Shown in pieces: positions 10,050 to 19,779 of a stretch of 64,000 nucleotides of DNA. Location: the NCBI GenBank assembly GCA_946800325.1, contig OX326958.1, positions 62,799,793-62,863,792 on the forward strand. Reading direction: 5' to 3'. Position 1 is the first letter of the stretch. Every line of letters starts with the position of its first letter. The position numbers and the translations under genes are program-made. This stretch comes from Luzula sylvatica (taxonomy: Eukaryota; Streptophyta; Magnoliopsida; Poales; Juncaceae). Under the pieces are notes generated by a model. It had not been told where the DNA came from and did no database searches. It saw nothing but the letters and a program-made list of their open reading frames with translations.

Positions 10050-10326
10050 TGTTGGTTAATTCTAACCTAGAGGGGGGGTAAATTTGGTAATCTAACTTAC
10101 ACTTAGTTTAGATTTAAACCTAATTTACGGTGCGGAATAAATAATAATTTAGATGATAGAGATGATACCGTACAAACACTTTGACACAAGATGTTTGTTT
10201 ACGAAGTTCGGTAGGTGGTTGCTTTGTAGCTTTAACTCACCCTTTACTCGCTTAATTGACCGATTCAATTATTTGCGAGTACCTACGTCTCCGGGAATGC
10301 CTTGTGCCTCTTTTTGGCTTTCGATT
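10050..10326 (-). repeat. 5' LTR remnant, U3 and R deleted
   Basis: These 277 bp match 4162-4443 of the 3' LTR with only the G-run length differing (7 against 12). The other roughly 1260 bp, including the motif array and TATA box, are gone. Satellite sequence resumes at CAATTATGAT. The join shares ATT between the LTR (TTTCGATT) and satellite (AAAAAATT), and about 14 bp of the expected satellite (AACACCTTCAAAAA) is also missing. This is a post-insertion deletion. Confidence 0.9.
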
Positions 10327-13300
10327 CAATTATGATATTTTTTAAAAAAATGTTAAAATTGAAGTGCAACACAAGCAAAATACTCAATTTTAATGTCGTA
10401 CTGAAAATACTCCGTAATTGAAGACTAACACACACAAATTTCATTTTTTTCAAAACTTTCTTCAAAATACAAAAGCAGAACTCTAACACCTTTGAAAAAT
10501 TCAATCAAGATATTTTTTTAAAAAATGTTAAAATTGAAGTGTAAGAAAAGAAAAATACTCAATTTTTATTTCGTACTCAAAATACCTCGTAATTGAAGAC
10601 TAACATACACATTTTTCAATTTTTTTTCAAAAAATTCTTAAAAAACCAAAAAACAGAAGTCTATCTCCTTCAAAAAAATTCAATTATGATATTTTTTAAA
10701 AAAATGTTAAAATTGAAGTGCAACACAAGCAAAGTACTCAATTTTCATGTCGTACTCAAAATACTCCGTCATTGAAGACTAACACACACAAATTTAATTT
10801 TTTTAAATAATTTGTTAAAAATGCAAAAACCGAAGTCTAACACCTTCGAAAAATTCAATAAATATATATTTTTTTAAAATGGTAAAATTCAAGTGTAACA
10901 GAAGCAAAATACTAAATTTTCATGTCGTACTCAAAATACTCCGTAATCTAAGACTAACACACACAAATTTCAATTTTTTCAAAAAATTCTTCAAAATACA
11001 AAAACAGAAGTCTAACACCTTCGGTAAATTCAATCAATATATTTTTTCAAAAAATTTCAAAATTGAAGTGCAACAAAAGAAAAATACTCAATTTTCATTT
11101 CGTACTGAAAATACCCCGTAATTGAAGACTAACATACACAAATTTCATTTTTTTAAAAAATTTGTTAAAAATGCAAAAACTGAAGTCTAACACCTTCGAA
11201 AAATTCAATAACGATACTTTTTTTAAAAATGGTAAAATTTAAGTGTAATAGAAGCTAAATACTCAATTTTCATGTCGTACTCAAAATACTCCGTAATCTA
11301 AGACTAACACACACAATTATCAATTTTTCCAAAAATTTCTTCAAAATACGAAAAAAGAAGTCTAACACCATCGTAAAATTCAATCAAGATATTTTTTTTA
11401 AAAAATGTTAAAATTGAAGCGTAACAAAAGCAAAATACTCAATTTTCATGTCGTACTCAAAATACTCCTTAATTGAAGACAAGCACACAGACAAATTTAA
11501 TTTTTTTAAATTTTTTTTAAAAAATGCAAAAACAGAAGTGTAACACCTTCGAAAATTTCAATCAAGATATTTTTTTAAAAATGGTAAAATTTAAGCGTAA
11601 CACAAGCAAAATTCTCAATTTTTTTTAAAAAATGCAAAAATTGAAGTGTAACACGTTCGAAAAATTCAATCAAGACATTTTTTTTAAAAATGTTAAAATT
11701 GAAGTGTAACAGAAGCAAAATATCCAATTTTCATTTCGTACTTAAAATACTCCGTAATTGAAGACTAACACACACAAATTTCATTTTTTTAAAAAATTTC
11801 TTAAAAATGCAAAAACTGAAGTGCAACAACACCTTCGAAAAATTCAATCAAGACATTTTTTTAAAAAATGTAAAAATTCAAGTGTAACAAAAGCAAAGTA
11901 CTCAATTTTCATTTCGTACTCAAAATACTCCGTAATTGGAGACTACCATACACAAATTTTAATTTTTTAAATTTTTTTTTAAAAATACTAAAACAGAAGT
12001 CTAACACCTTCAAAAAATTCAATTATGATATTTTTTAAAAAAATGTTAAAATTGAAGTGCAACACAAGCAAAATACTCAATTTTAATGTCGTACTCAAAA
12101 TACTCCGTAATTGAAGACTAACACACACAAATTTCATTTTTTTTCAAAACTTTCTTCAAAATACAAAAACAGAACTCTAACACCTTTGAAAAATTCAATC
12201 AAGATATTTTTTTAAAAAATGTTAAAATTGAAGTGTAAGAAAAGAAAAATACTCAATTTTTATTTCGTACTCAAAATACCCCGTAATTGAAGACTAACAT
12301 ACACATTTTTCAATTTTTTTTCGAAAAATTGTTAAAAATGCAAAAACAGAAGTCTAACTCCTTCAAAAAAAATTCAATTATGATATTTTTTAAAAAAATG
12401 TTAAAATTGAAGTGCAACACAAGCAAAATACTCAATTTTCATGTCGTACTCAAAATACTCCGTCATTGAAGACTAACACACACAAATTTAATTTTTTTAA
12501 ATAATTTGTTAAAAATGCAAAAACCGAAGTCTAACACCTTCGAAAAATTCAATAAATATATATTTTTTAAAAATGGTAAAATTTAAGTGTAACATAAGCT
12601 AAATACTCAATTTTCATGTCGTACTCAAAATACTCCGTAATCTAAGACTAACACACACAAATATCAATTTTTTCAAAAATTTCTTCACAATACAAAAACA
12701 GAAGTCTAACACCTTCGAAAAATTCAATCAAGATATTTTTAAAAAAAAATGTTTAAATTGATTTTTAAAAAAATGATTAAATTGAAGCGTAATAAAAGTA
12801 AAATACTCAATTTTCGTGTCGTATTCAAAATACTCCGTAATTGAAGACGTTATTCACAAGTTTAAATTTTTTCAAACAATTCTTAAAAATGTAAAAATAG
12901 AACTCTAACACCTAAAAAAAAAAATTCAATTATGATATTTTTAAAAAAAATGTTAAAATTGAAGTGCAACACAAGCAAAATAATCAATTTTCATGTCGTA
13001 CTCAAAATACTCCTTAATTGAAGCCAAACATACAGAAATTTCATTTTTTTAAAAAAATTCTTAAAAATGCAAAAACTGAAGTGCAACACCTTCGAAAAAT
13101 TCAATCAAGACATTTTTTTAAAAAATGTTCAAATTGAAGTGTAACAAAAGCAAAGTACTCAATTTTCATTTCGTACTCAAAATACTCCGTAATTGAAGAC
13201 TACCATACACAAATTTTAATTTTTTCAAAATATTTTTAAAAATACGAAAACAGAAGTCTAACACCTTCAAAAAAATTCAATTATGATATTTTTTAAAAAA

Positions 13301-16300
13301 ATGTTAAAATTGAAGTGCAACTCAAGCAAAATACTCAATTTTAATGTCGTACTGAAAATACTCCGTAATTGAAGACTAACACACACAAATTTCATTTTTT
13401 TCAAAACTTTCTTCAAAATACAAAAGCAGAACTCTAACACCTTTGAAAAATTCAATCAAGATATTTTTTTAAAAAATGTTAAAATTGAAGTGTAAGAAAA
13501 GAAAAATACTCAATTTTTATTTCGTACTCAAAATACCCCGTAATTGAAGACTAACATACACATTTTTCAATTTTTTTTCAAAAAATTCTTAAAAATGCAA
13601 AAAACAGATGTCTAACTCCTTCAAAAAAATTCAATTATGATATTTTTTAAAAAAATGTTAAAATTGAAGTGCAACACAAGCAAAGTACTCAATTTTCATG
13701 TCGTACTCAAAATACTCCGTCATTGAAGACTAACACACACAAATTTAATTTTTTTAAATAATTTGTTAAAAATGCAAAAACCGAAGTCTAACACCTTCGA
13801 AAAATTCAATAAATATATATTTTTTAAAAATGGTAAAATTTAAGTGTAACATAAGCTAAATACCAAATTTTCATGTCGTACTCAAAATACTCCGTAATCT
13901 AAGACTAACACACACAAATATCAATTTTTTCAAAAATTTCTTCAAAATACAAAAACAGAAGTCTAACACCTTCGAAAAATTCAATCAAGATATTTTTTAA
14001 AAAAATGTTTAAATTGATTTTTCAAAAAATGATTAAATTGAAGCGGAATAAAAGTAAAATACTCAATTTTCGTGTCGTATTCAAAATACTCCGTAATTGA
14101 AGATGTTATTCACAAGTTTAAATTTTTTCAAAAAATTCTTAAAAATGCAAAAATAGAAGTATAACACCTAAAAAAAATTCAATTATGATATTTTTAAAAA
14201 AAATGTTAAAATTGAAGTGCAACACAAGCAAAATACTCAATTTGCATGTCGTACTCAAAATACTCCTTAATTGAAGACTAACACACAAAATTTTTTTTTT
14301 TAAAAAAATATTAAAAATGCAAAACTGAAGTCGAACACCTTCGAAAAATTCAATAAAGAATTTTTTTTTAAAAATTGTCAAATTTAAGTGTAACAGAAGC
14401 AAAATACTCAATTTTCATGTCGTACTCAAAATACTCCATAATCTAAGACTAACACACACAAATATCAATTTTTTCAAAAATTTCATCAAAATTCGAAAAC
14501 AGAAGTCTAACACCTTCGAAAAATTCAATCCAGATACTTTTATAAAAAATGTTATAATTGAAGTGTAACAAAAGCGAAAAACTCAATTTTCATTTCGTAC
14601 TCAAAATACTCCGTAATTGAAGACTAACATACACATTTTTCAATTTTTTCAAAAAATTCTTAAAAATGCAAAAACAGAAGTCTAACACCTTCAAAAAATT
14701 CAATTATGATATTTTTTAAAAAAATGTTAAAATTGAAGTGCAACACAAGCAGAATACTCAATTTTCATGTCGTACCCAAAATACTCCGTTATTGAAGACT
14801 AACACACACAAATTTCATTGTTTTAAAAAATTTGTTAAAAATGAAAAAACTGAAGTCGAACACCTTCAAAAATTTCAATCGAGATATTTTTTTTAAAACT
14901 GGTAAAATTTAAGCGTAACACTAGAAAAATACTCAATTTTCATGTCGTACTCAAAATACTCCGTAATCTAAGACTAACACACACAAATTTCAATGTTTTC
15001 AAAAATTACTTCAAAATGCAAAAACTGAAGTGTAACACCTTCGAAAAATTCAATCAAGATATTTTTTTTAAAAATGTTAAAATTGAAGTGTAAGAAAAGA
15101 AAAATACTCAATTTTCATTTCGTACTCAAAATACTTCGTAATCAAAGACTAACATACACAAATTTCAATTTTATCAAAAAATTCTTAAAAATACAAAAAC
15201 CGAAGTCTTAACCTTCAAAAAATTCAATTATGATATTTTTTAAAAAATTGTTAAAATTGAAGTGCAACATAAGAAAAATACTCAATTTTCATGTCGTACT
15301 CAAAATACTCCGTAATTGAAGACTAACACAAACAAATATTTTTTTTTTTTAAAATTTATTAAAAATGCAAAAATTGAAGTCTAACACCTTCGAAAAATTC
15401 AATAAAGATATTTTTTAAAAAATGGTAAAATTTAAGCATAACATAAGCAAAATACTCAATTTTCTTGTCGTACTCAAAATACTCCGTAATCTAAGACTAA
15501 CACACACAAATTTCAATTTTTTCAAAAATTTCTTAAAAATACAAAAACAGAATTCTAACACCTTCGAAAAATTCAATTGAGATATTTTTTTAAAAAATGT
15601 TAAAATTAAAGTGTAACAAAATAAATATACTCCATTTTCATTTCGTACAAAAAATACTCCGCAATCTAAGACTAACACACACAAAACTTTCATTTTTTTT
15701 CAAAAATTTCTTCAAAATACAAAAACAGAAGTCTAACACCGTTGAAAAATTCAATCGAGATATTTTTTTAAAAAATGTTAAAATTGAAGTGTAACAAAAG
15801 AAAAATACTCAATTTTTATTTCGTACTCAAAATACTCCGTAGTTGAAGACTAACATACACAAATTTCAATTTTATCAAAAAATTCTTAAAAATACAAAAA
15901 CAGAAGTCTAACACCTTCAATAAATTCAATTATGATATTTTTTTAAAAAATGTTAAAATTGAAGTGCAACACAAGCAAAATACTCAATTTTCATGTCGTT
16001 CTCAAAATACTCCGTAATTGAAGACTAACACACACAAATTTAATTTTTTTCAAATTTTTTTAAAAAATGCAAAATCTGAAGTCTAACGCCTTCGAAAAAT
16101 TCAATCAAGATATTTTTTCAAAAAGTGTTAAAATTGAAGTGTAACAAAAGAAAAATACTCAATTTTTGTGTCGTACTCAGAATACTCCGTAATCTAAGAC
16201 TAACACACACAAATTTCAATTTTTTCTAAAATTTCTTCAAAATACAGAAACAGAAGTCTAACACCTTCGAAAAATTCAATCGAGATATTTTTTTAAAAAA

Positions 16301-16557
16301 TGTTAAAATTGAAGTGTAACAAAAGAAAAATACTCCATTTTCATTTCGTACTCAAAATACTCCGTAATCTCAGACTAACACACACAAGTTTCAATTTTTT
16401 CAAAAATTTCTTCAAAATACAAAAACTGAAGTGTAACACCTTCGAAAAAGTCAATCAAGATATTTTTTTAAAAAATGTTAAAATTGAAGTGTAACAAAAG
16501 AAAAATACTCAATTTTTATTTCATACTCGAAATACTCCGTAATTGAAGACTAACATA
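10327..16557. repeat. 175-bp satellite array, block 2
   Basis: This is the continuation of block 1. From 10327 the sequence matches positions from about 923 onward, as expected if the retrotransposon split a copy of the 1-1275 segment. A third copy of that segment starts at 11098. Similar stretches recur about 1694 bp apart (10593 and 12287), and 10327-10700 recurs near 13279. Two monomers, near 12740-12790 and 13995-14045, carry an extra roughly 30-bp duplication of an ATGTTTAAATTGA-containing piece. The block ends at the CACTA target site. Confidence 0.95.
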
Positions 16558-16570
16558 CACTACAACACAT
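16558..16570 (+). repeat. CACTA left terminal inverted repeat
   Basis: The sequence is CACTACAACACAT, an exact inverted match to 19767-19779. The left ATA target copy precedes it. Confidence 0.95.
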
Positions 16571-16580
16571 CTGATTTTTA

Positions 16581-16945
16581 GGGTCGGGCCGCCCCTAAAA
16601 TGTGCTCTTTATTGGGTCGGGCCGCCCCAATAACGCTTTTGGGTCGGTCAGAACAGGGTCAGCCCGCCCCTATAGTTCAAAATGTTGGGTCAGCCCGCCC
16701 GAATAATTATTGGGTCTGCCACGACCGCCCCTGTAACGCTGTTGGGTCGTCATTTTTTTGGGTCGGCCCGCCCCTAACTGCAGGGTCCGCCCGCCCCAAC
16801 CTTGCTGACCGCCCCAATAGCATTAGGGTCGGCCCGCCCCAACTCCCTGACCGCCCCAATAGTATTAGGGTCGGCCCGCCCCAACCCCCTGACCGCCCCA
16901 ATAGTATTAGGGTCGGCCCGCCCCAACCTCCTGACCGCCCTAATA
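16581..16945. repeat. CACTA left subterminal G+C-rich repeats
   Basis: About ten copies of GGGTCGGCCCGCCCC-type motifs lie here, for example near 16581, 16616, 16657, 16760, 16827, 16868 and 16910. The motif is close to self-complementary (GGGTCGGGCCGCCCC). At about 16800-16945 it becomes a regular 42-43-bp tandem repeat in which the motif alternates with CTGACCGCCCCAATA. Subterminal arrays bind the transposase accessory protein in En/Spm. Open frames across this stretch (Pro/Arg/Ser-rich) look like by-products of the repeat. Confidence 0.85.
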
Positions 16946-16995
16946 GCTGCAATGTACAGCCTCTTGTCCCCTCTCTCTCTCTCTATCTCTCTAGA

Positions 16996-17000
<5 letters not shown>

Positions 17001-17065
<65 letters not shown>
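17001..17065. repeat. (CT)32 microsatellite
   Basis: An uninterrupted CT run of about 64 bp sits within a longer CT-rich region (about 16970-17175). CT-rich leaders are common just downstream of plant transcription starts, and an ATG follows at 17285, so this may be part of a 5' leader. Confidence 0.95.
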
Positions 17066-17067
<2 letters not shown>

Positions 17068-18133
17068 ATTCGAACATCCTTCTCTCTCTCACTCTGCTAG
17101 GGTTAGCCAGAGCCGCCTCGTGCTCTCCTCCTTCTCGTGCTCTCTCCCTCTCTCGTGCTCTCTACTCTCTCTCGGCTATCAGCAGCGGCCGCCAGCAGCC
17201 CCAACACATTTTTCCCCCCCGCACCTCTCAGCAGGAGCCCGCAGCCAGCAGCCAAGCCTACCCTCCCAGACTTTCGATCTGAAGATGGCGAATGAAGTAA
17301 GAAGAAGGATTTTTCTTTGAAGGTTTGGATCTATTTTGTTAGTTTCTTTTTTTTGTTCAATTTTGTTTATTTTTTGTTCTAGAAAACTCCTTGATTTCCT
17401 GAAAACTACTTGATTTTAATTTGTTTGGGAGAGTTTTCAATCTATTTTTGCTTTCTTTTTTTCGAATTTTCAAAAAATTTAGTTGGCTACTCAATCTATT
17501 TTTTAATTCTGTTTTATTGCAATATCAGAATTTATTTTGAATAATATTCTTTTTTTCAAAGAAATTTTCAGAAATTTTTTTTTAATTCTGTTCAATCTAT
17601 TTTTCAGAATTTTTTTTTAATTCTGTAAATCTATTTTCAGAAAATTTTAATTGTTTTCAAAATTTTTTTTTGCAGAATATTTTTTTTTATCATTTCCCTC
17701 TTTTCCTATTAATCTCACTCTACCATTTCGTCGAACACCTTGTGTGCAGACTTTTTTTTGTTTGTTTCTCTCAAGTTTTGCATATATGAAGTATATATGA
17801 AGAAGTTACTATAATTTCGATGGTATTTTTGGTTTAAATTTGTAGTTATTATCCAGTTTGGTACTCAAAATTGTTCATCTATTTCTTTTTTTGTTAATTT
17901 CCAGTTAAAATCCAATTTGGTACTCAAAATATTAATTTCATGAGTTTACAGGGTTTTTTCTATTTAAATTTCTGTTTTTTGGTTTTATTTTAGGGTTTGT
18001 TTTCTTTTTTTACTGTTTTTGTCAATATTATTTGTTACTATATTTATATTTATTATTCATTAAATGATGTTTCATATTTAAATATTTAAATCATTTTTAT
18101 ATTATTAATTTTGCGATAAATTTGCAAAACAAG
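17066..18133 (+). other. CACTA interior: CT-rich leader, short ATG exon, T-rich intron-like stretch
   Basis: An ATG at 17285 opens a short frame, ATGGCGAATGAA, directly followed by a possible donor GTAAGA at 17297. From about 17320 to 18133 the sequence is very T-rich with no useful frame, as plant introns are. It ends in an AG at 18132-18133 just before an island of more balanced composition. Joining 17285-17296 to 18134-18268 would give a basic 48-residue frame. This is a model from splice-site appearance only. Confidence 0.3.
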
Positions 18134-18270
18134 GAGTGTCGCAAGAGGAGAAATGCAAGAGCTGAGCTAGCCAGAGAATGTAGGAAGAAGATGATTCGAG
18201 TGCACCGCCTTGGTTCTCTTGTTTTTCGAGGGCAAAACATCTTCTTGGCACCACTTCGAAGGACTTGATG
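18134..18270 (+). other. Exon-like island in the CACTA element
   Basis: This island of balanced composition is flanked by AG and GTAATT (18271). One frame is open to a TGA at 18266-18268 and encodes an Arg-rich peptide containing RRNARAELARECRRKM. I do not recognise it. Between 18354 and 18530 lie several direct repeats of TTTTCCAAATGAT, which suggests local duplication next to this exon. Confidence 0.35.
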
Positions 18271-18491
18271 GTAATTTGTTTTATTATTTATTAGATATTT
18301 TATATCTTCATTAATGGTTGGTAAATTTTCTGTAATTTTTTATTTTTAAATTTTTTCCAAATGATAAATATAATATTTTAGAAGGGTAAATATGTAAATC
18401 CTACTTTTTCCAAATGATCGAGGAAGATGGAGCGACGAGGTGGCTCCATCGAAATTCTGAAGATTTTGCAATTTAGAGGAAGATTTTCCAA

Positions 18492-19145
18492 ATGATCGAG
18501 GAAGATTTTCCAAATGATAAATATAATATTCTAGAGAGACGAGGTATCATTCTAATTTATTTATGTGATAAATATTTAGTCAATTTTATTTTGTTTGTTT
18601 GTTTGTATGTTACATTAATTATTTTTTGTTAGTAGATGCTGGTACTCGATGCTGGAGAGAGAAGAACTTCGATTCTGCAATGGTGCTCATGCCTAGTTTG
18701 AATCAGCATGGTTTGTCTTCGATCAGAAAAGACCCCAAGTATAAATTCATATCTTATTTAATTACCTAAACCTTACATTTATTATTTCATAATTTTTTTC
18801 TGTTTTTTTTACTTTTCGTTTATTTCAGTGTTAAATAATTCAAAATATATTATTAATTATTATTTCATAATTTTTTAATTTAAATATTTCTCTGTTTTTA
18901 AAAAAAATGTAATTTTCAATGATTATTATACCCTTTGAATATATTTATACATTTCTGAAAAATCTGGTATATATGTTTATAATTGAAAACATACATTTAA
19001 TTCTTATCTTTTTTTCGTAATTAGGTTAAACAATGTGATTAGCGTCAAAAAACAAGTGGAGGAAGTCGAGAAGAGAGTTGTCCTCTCAAGATGGTTAATT
19101 TTTCTGGATCTATTCGTACTATTTTTAAATCTGTCAAAAAATTAA
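18492..19145 (+). CDS. Predicted three-exon ORF of 91 codons in the CACTA element
   Basis: Exon a runs 18492-18543 from ATG, followed by donor GTATCA. Exon b runs 18636-18738, preceded by TTAGTAG and followed by donor GTATAA. Exon c runs 19025-19145, preceded by a T-rich tract and AATTAG, to a TAA. The joined lengths (52, 103 and 121 nt) keep one frame across both joins. The peptide begins MIEEDFPNDKYN, contains LMPSLNQHGLSSIRKDP (exon b) and ends with a charged helix-like part (KKQVEEVEKRVV) and a hydrophobic tail. No known domain is recognised. Introns would be 92 and 286 bp. It could be a captured fragment of a host gene or a remnant of an element protein. Chance agreement is possible at this length. 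Confidence 0.35.
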
Positions 19146-19483
19146 TATTATAATAATTTGGCCTCTTAATTATTATTATTTTGTTTAAGTTTTAAAAATT
19201 CATTTTCACCATCTATTTATGCGTAGGATCTATGTTTGTTTGTTTGCGTAATTGGTTGTTTGTTGAATTTTTGTGTTTTGTGTATTTTCTAGGATTTCAG
19301 ATTGTCGTTTTCAATTTGTGCGTAGGATTTATCTCTTTCCGTGTTGAATTTGTGTGTTTGTGTATTTAATAATTAGAAATAATATATAATTAGTATAATT
19401 TACAATTAATATAATCTATAATTAATACAGTTTACAATTAATATAATATGTAATATATAATATATAATTAATATCGAGGTGTT
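19146..19483. other. A+T-rich stretch of the CACTA interior
   Basis: No gene is visible. From about 19370 to 19480 the sequence is a degenerate repeat of TAATTAATATAAT-type units. Confidence 0.5.
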
Positions 19484-19755
19484 GGGTCGGCCTGCCCCAA
19501 TATGGTGACAGTGTTAGGGTCGGCCGGCCCCCCTTTAATCCCTGCCACTCGTACACTGTCATCTGTACCGTTGTCATTCGCTGACACCCATATAGGGTCG
19601 GCCCGCCCCTTTAACCCCCGCCCCAAAACCCTTATAGGGTCGGCCCGCCCCAGACAGGGACGCAGCTTTTAGGGACACCCATTTAGGGTCGCCTGACCGA
19701 CCCAATAACCTATAGGGGCGGTTTTGAGGCTTTATTGGGTCCGTTTTGGCTGCCC
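19484..19755. repeat. CACTA right subterminal G+C-rich repeats
   Basis: GGGTCGGCCTGCCCC, GGGTCGGCCGGCCCC and two GGGTCGGCCCGCCCC copies lie near 19484, 19517, 19596 and 19636, with decayed copies to 19755. They are the same motif family as the left end, in the same written orientation, which is possible because the motif is nearly self-complementary. Confidence 0.85.
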
Positions 19756-19766
19756 CAATAGTCCAT

Positions 19767-19779
19767 ATGTGTTGTAGTG
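19767..19779 (-). repeat. CACTA right terminal inverted repeat
   Basis: The sequence ATGTGTTGTAGTG is the exact reverse complement of the left end and is followed by the second ATA target copy (19780-19782). Confidence 0.95.

Larger units (their letters stand above)
4162..10326 (-). mobile_element. Non-autonomous Copia (Sirevirus-like) LTR retrotransposon
   Basis: The element reads from high to low coordinates: truncated 5' LTR (10326-10050), PBS (10047-10036), gag-like ORF (10007-8799), motif array and TATA (8280-7683), accessory ORF (7621-6213, frameshifted), PPT-like tracts (to 5705) and complete 3' LTR (5704-4162). Where the LTRs overlap (282 against 277 bp) I see one difference, a G run of 12 against 7, so insertion looks recent. 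No protease, integrase, RT or RNase H frame is present, so it would depend on an autonomous relative. Long LTRs, clustered palindromes, multiple PPT-like tracts and a coiled-coil gag fit the Sirevirus/Maximus lineage (inference from known family traits). A target duplication cannot be checked because the right end is deleted. Confidence 0.88.
16558..19779. mobile_element. Non-autonomous CACTA (En/Spm-type) DNA transposon
   Basis: The element is 3222 bp. Both ends carry the 13-bp terminal repeat CACTACAACACAT, exact and inverted. Satellite DNA on both sides shows a 3-bp target duplication, ATA, at 16555-16557 and 19780-19782. CACTA start and 3-bp duplication are diagnostic of the CMC/En-Spm superfamily. 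G+C-rich subterminal repeats occupy both ends. No TNPD-type transposase or TNPA-type protein frame is visible, so movement would need a related autonomous copy. The interior is T-rich with exon-like islands, which may be captured host sequence. Confidence 0.93.

Noticed and set aside
4162..10326. Endogenous pararetrovirus or an envelope gene
   Set aside because: There is no RT or movement protein, and the accessory ORF shows no signal peptide or membrane segment. LTRs, PBS and PPT fit a Copia element.
16600..17320. Plus-strand frames of 166 and 172 codons with Pro/Arg/Ser repeats
   Set aside because: They cross the G+C-rich subterminal repeats and the (CT)32 run, which stay open by composition alone.
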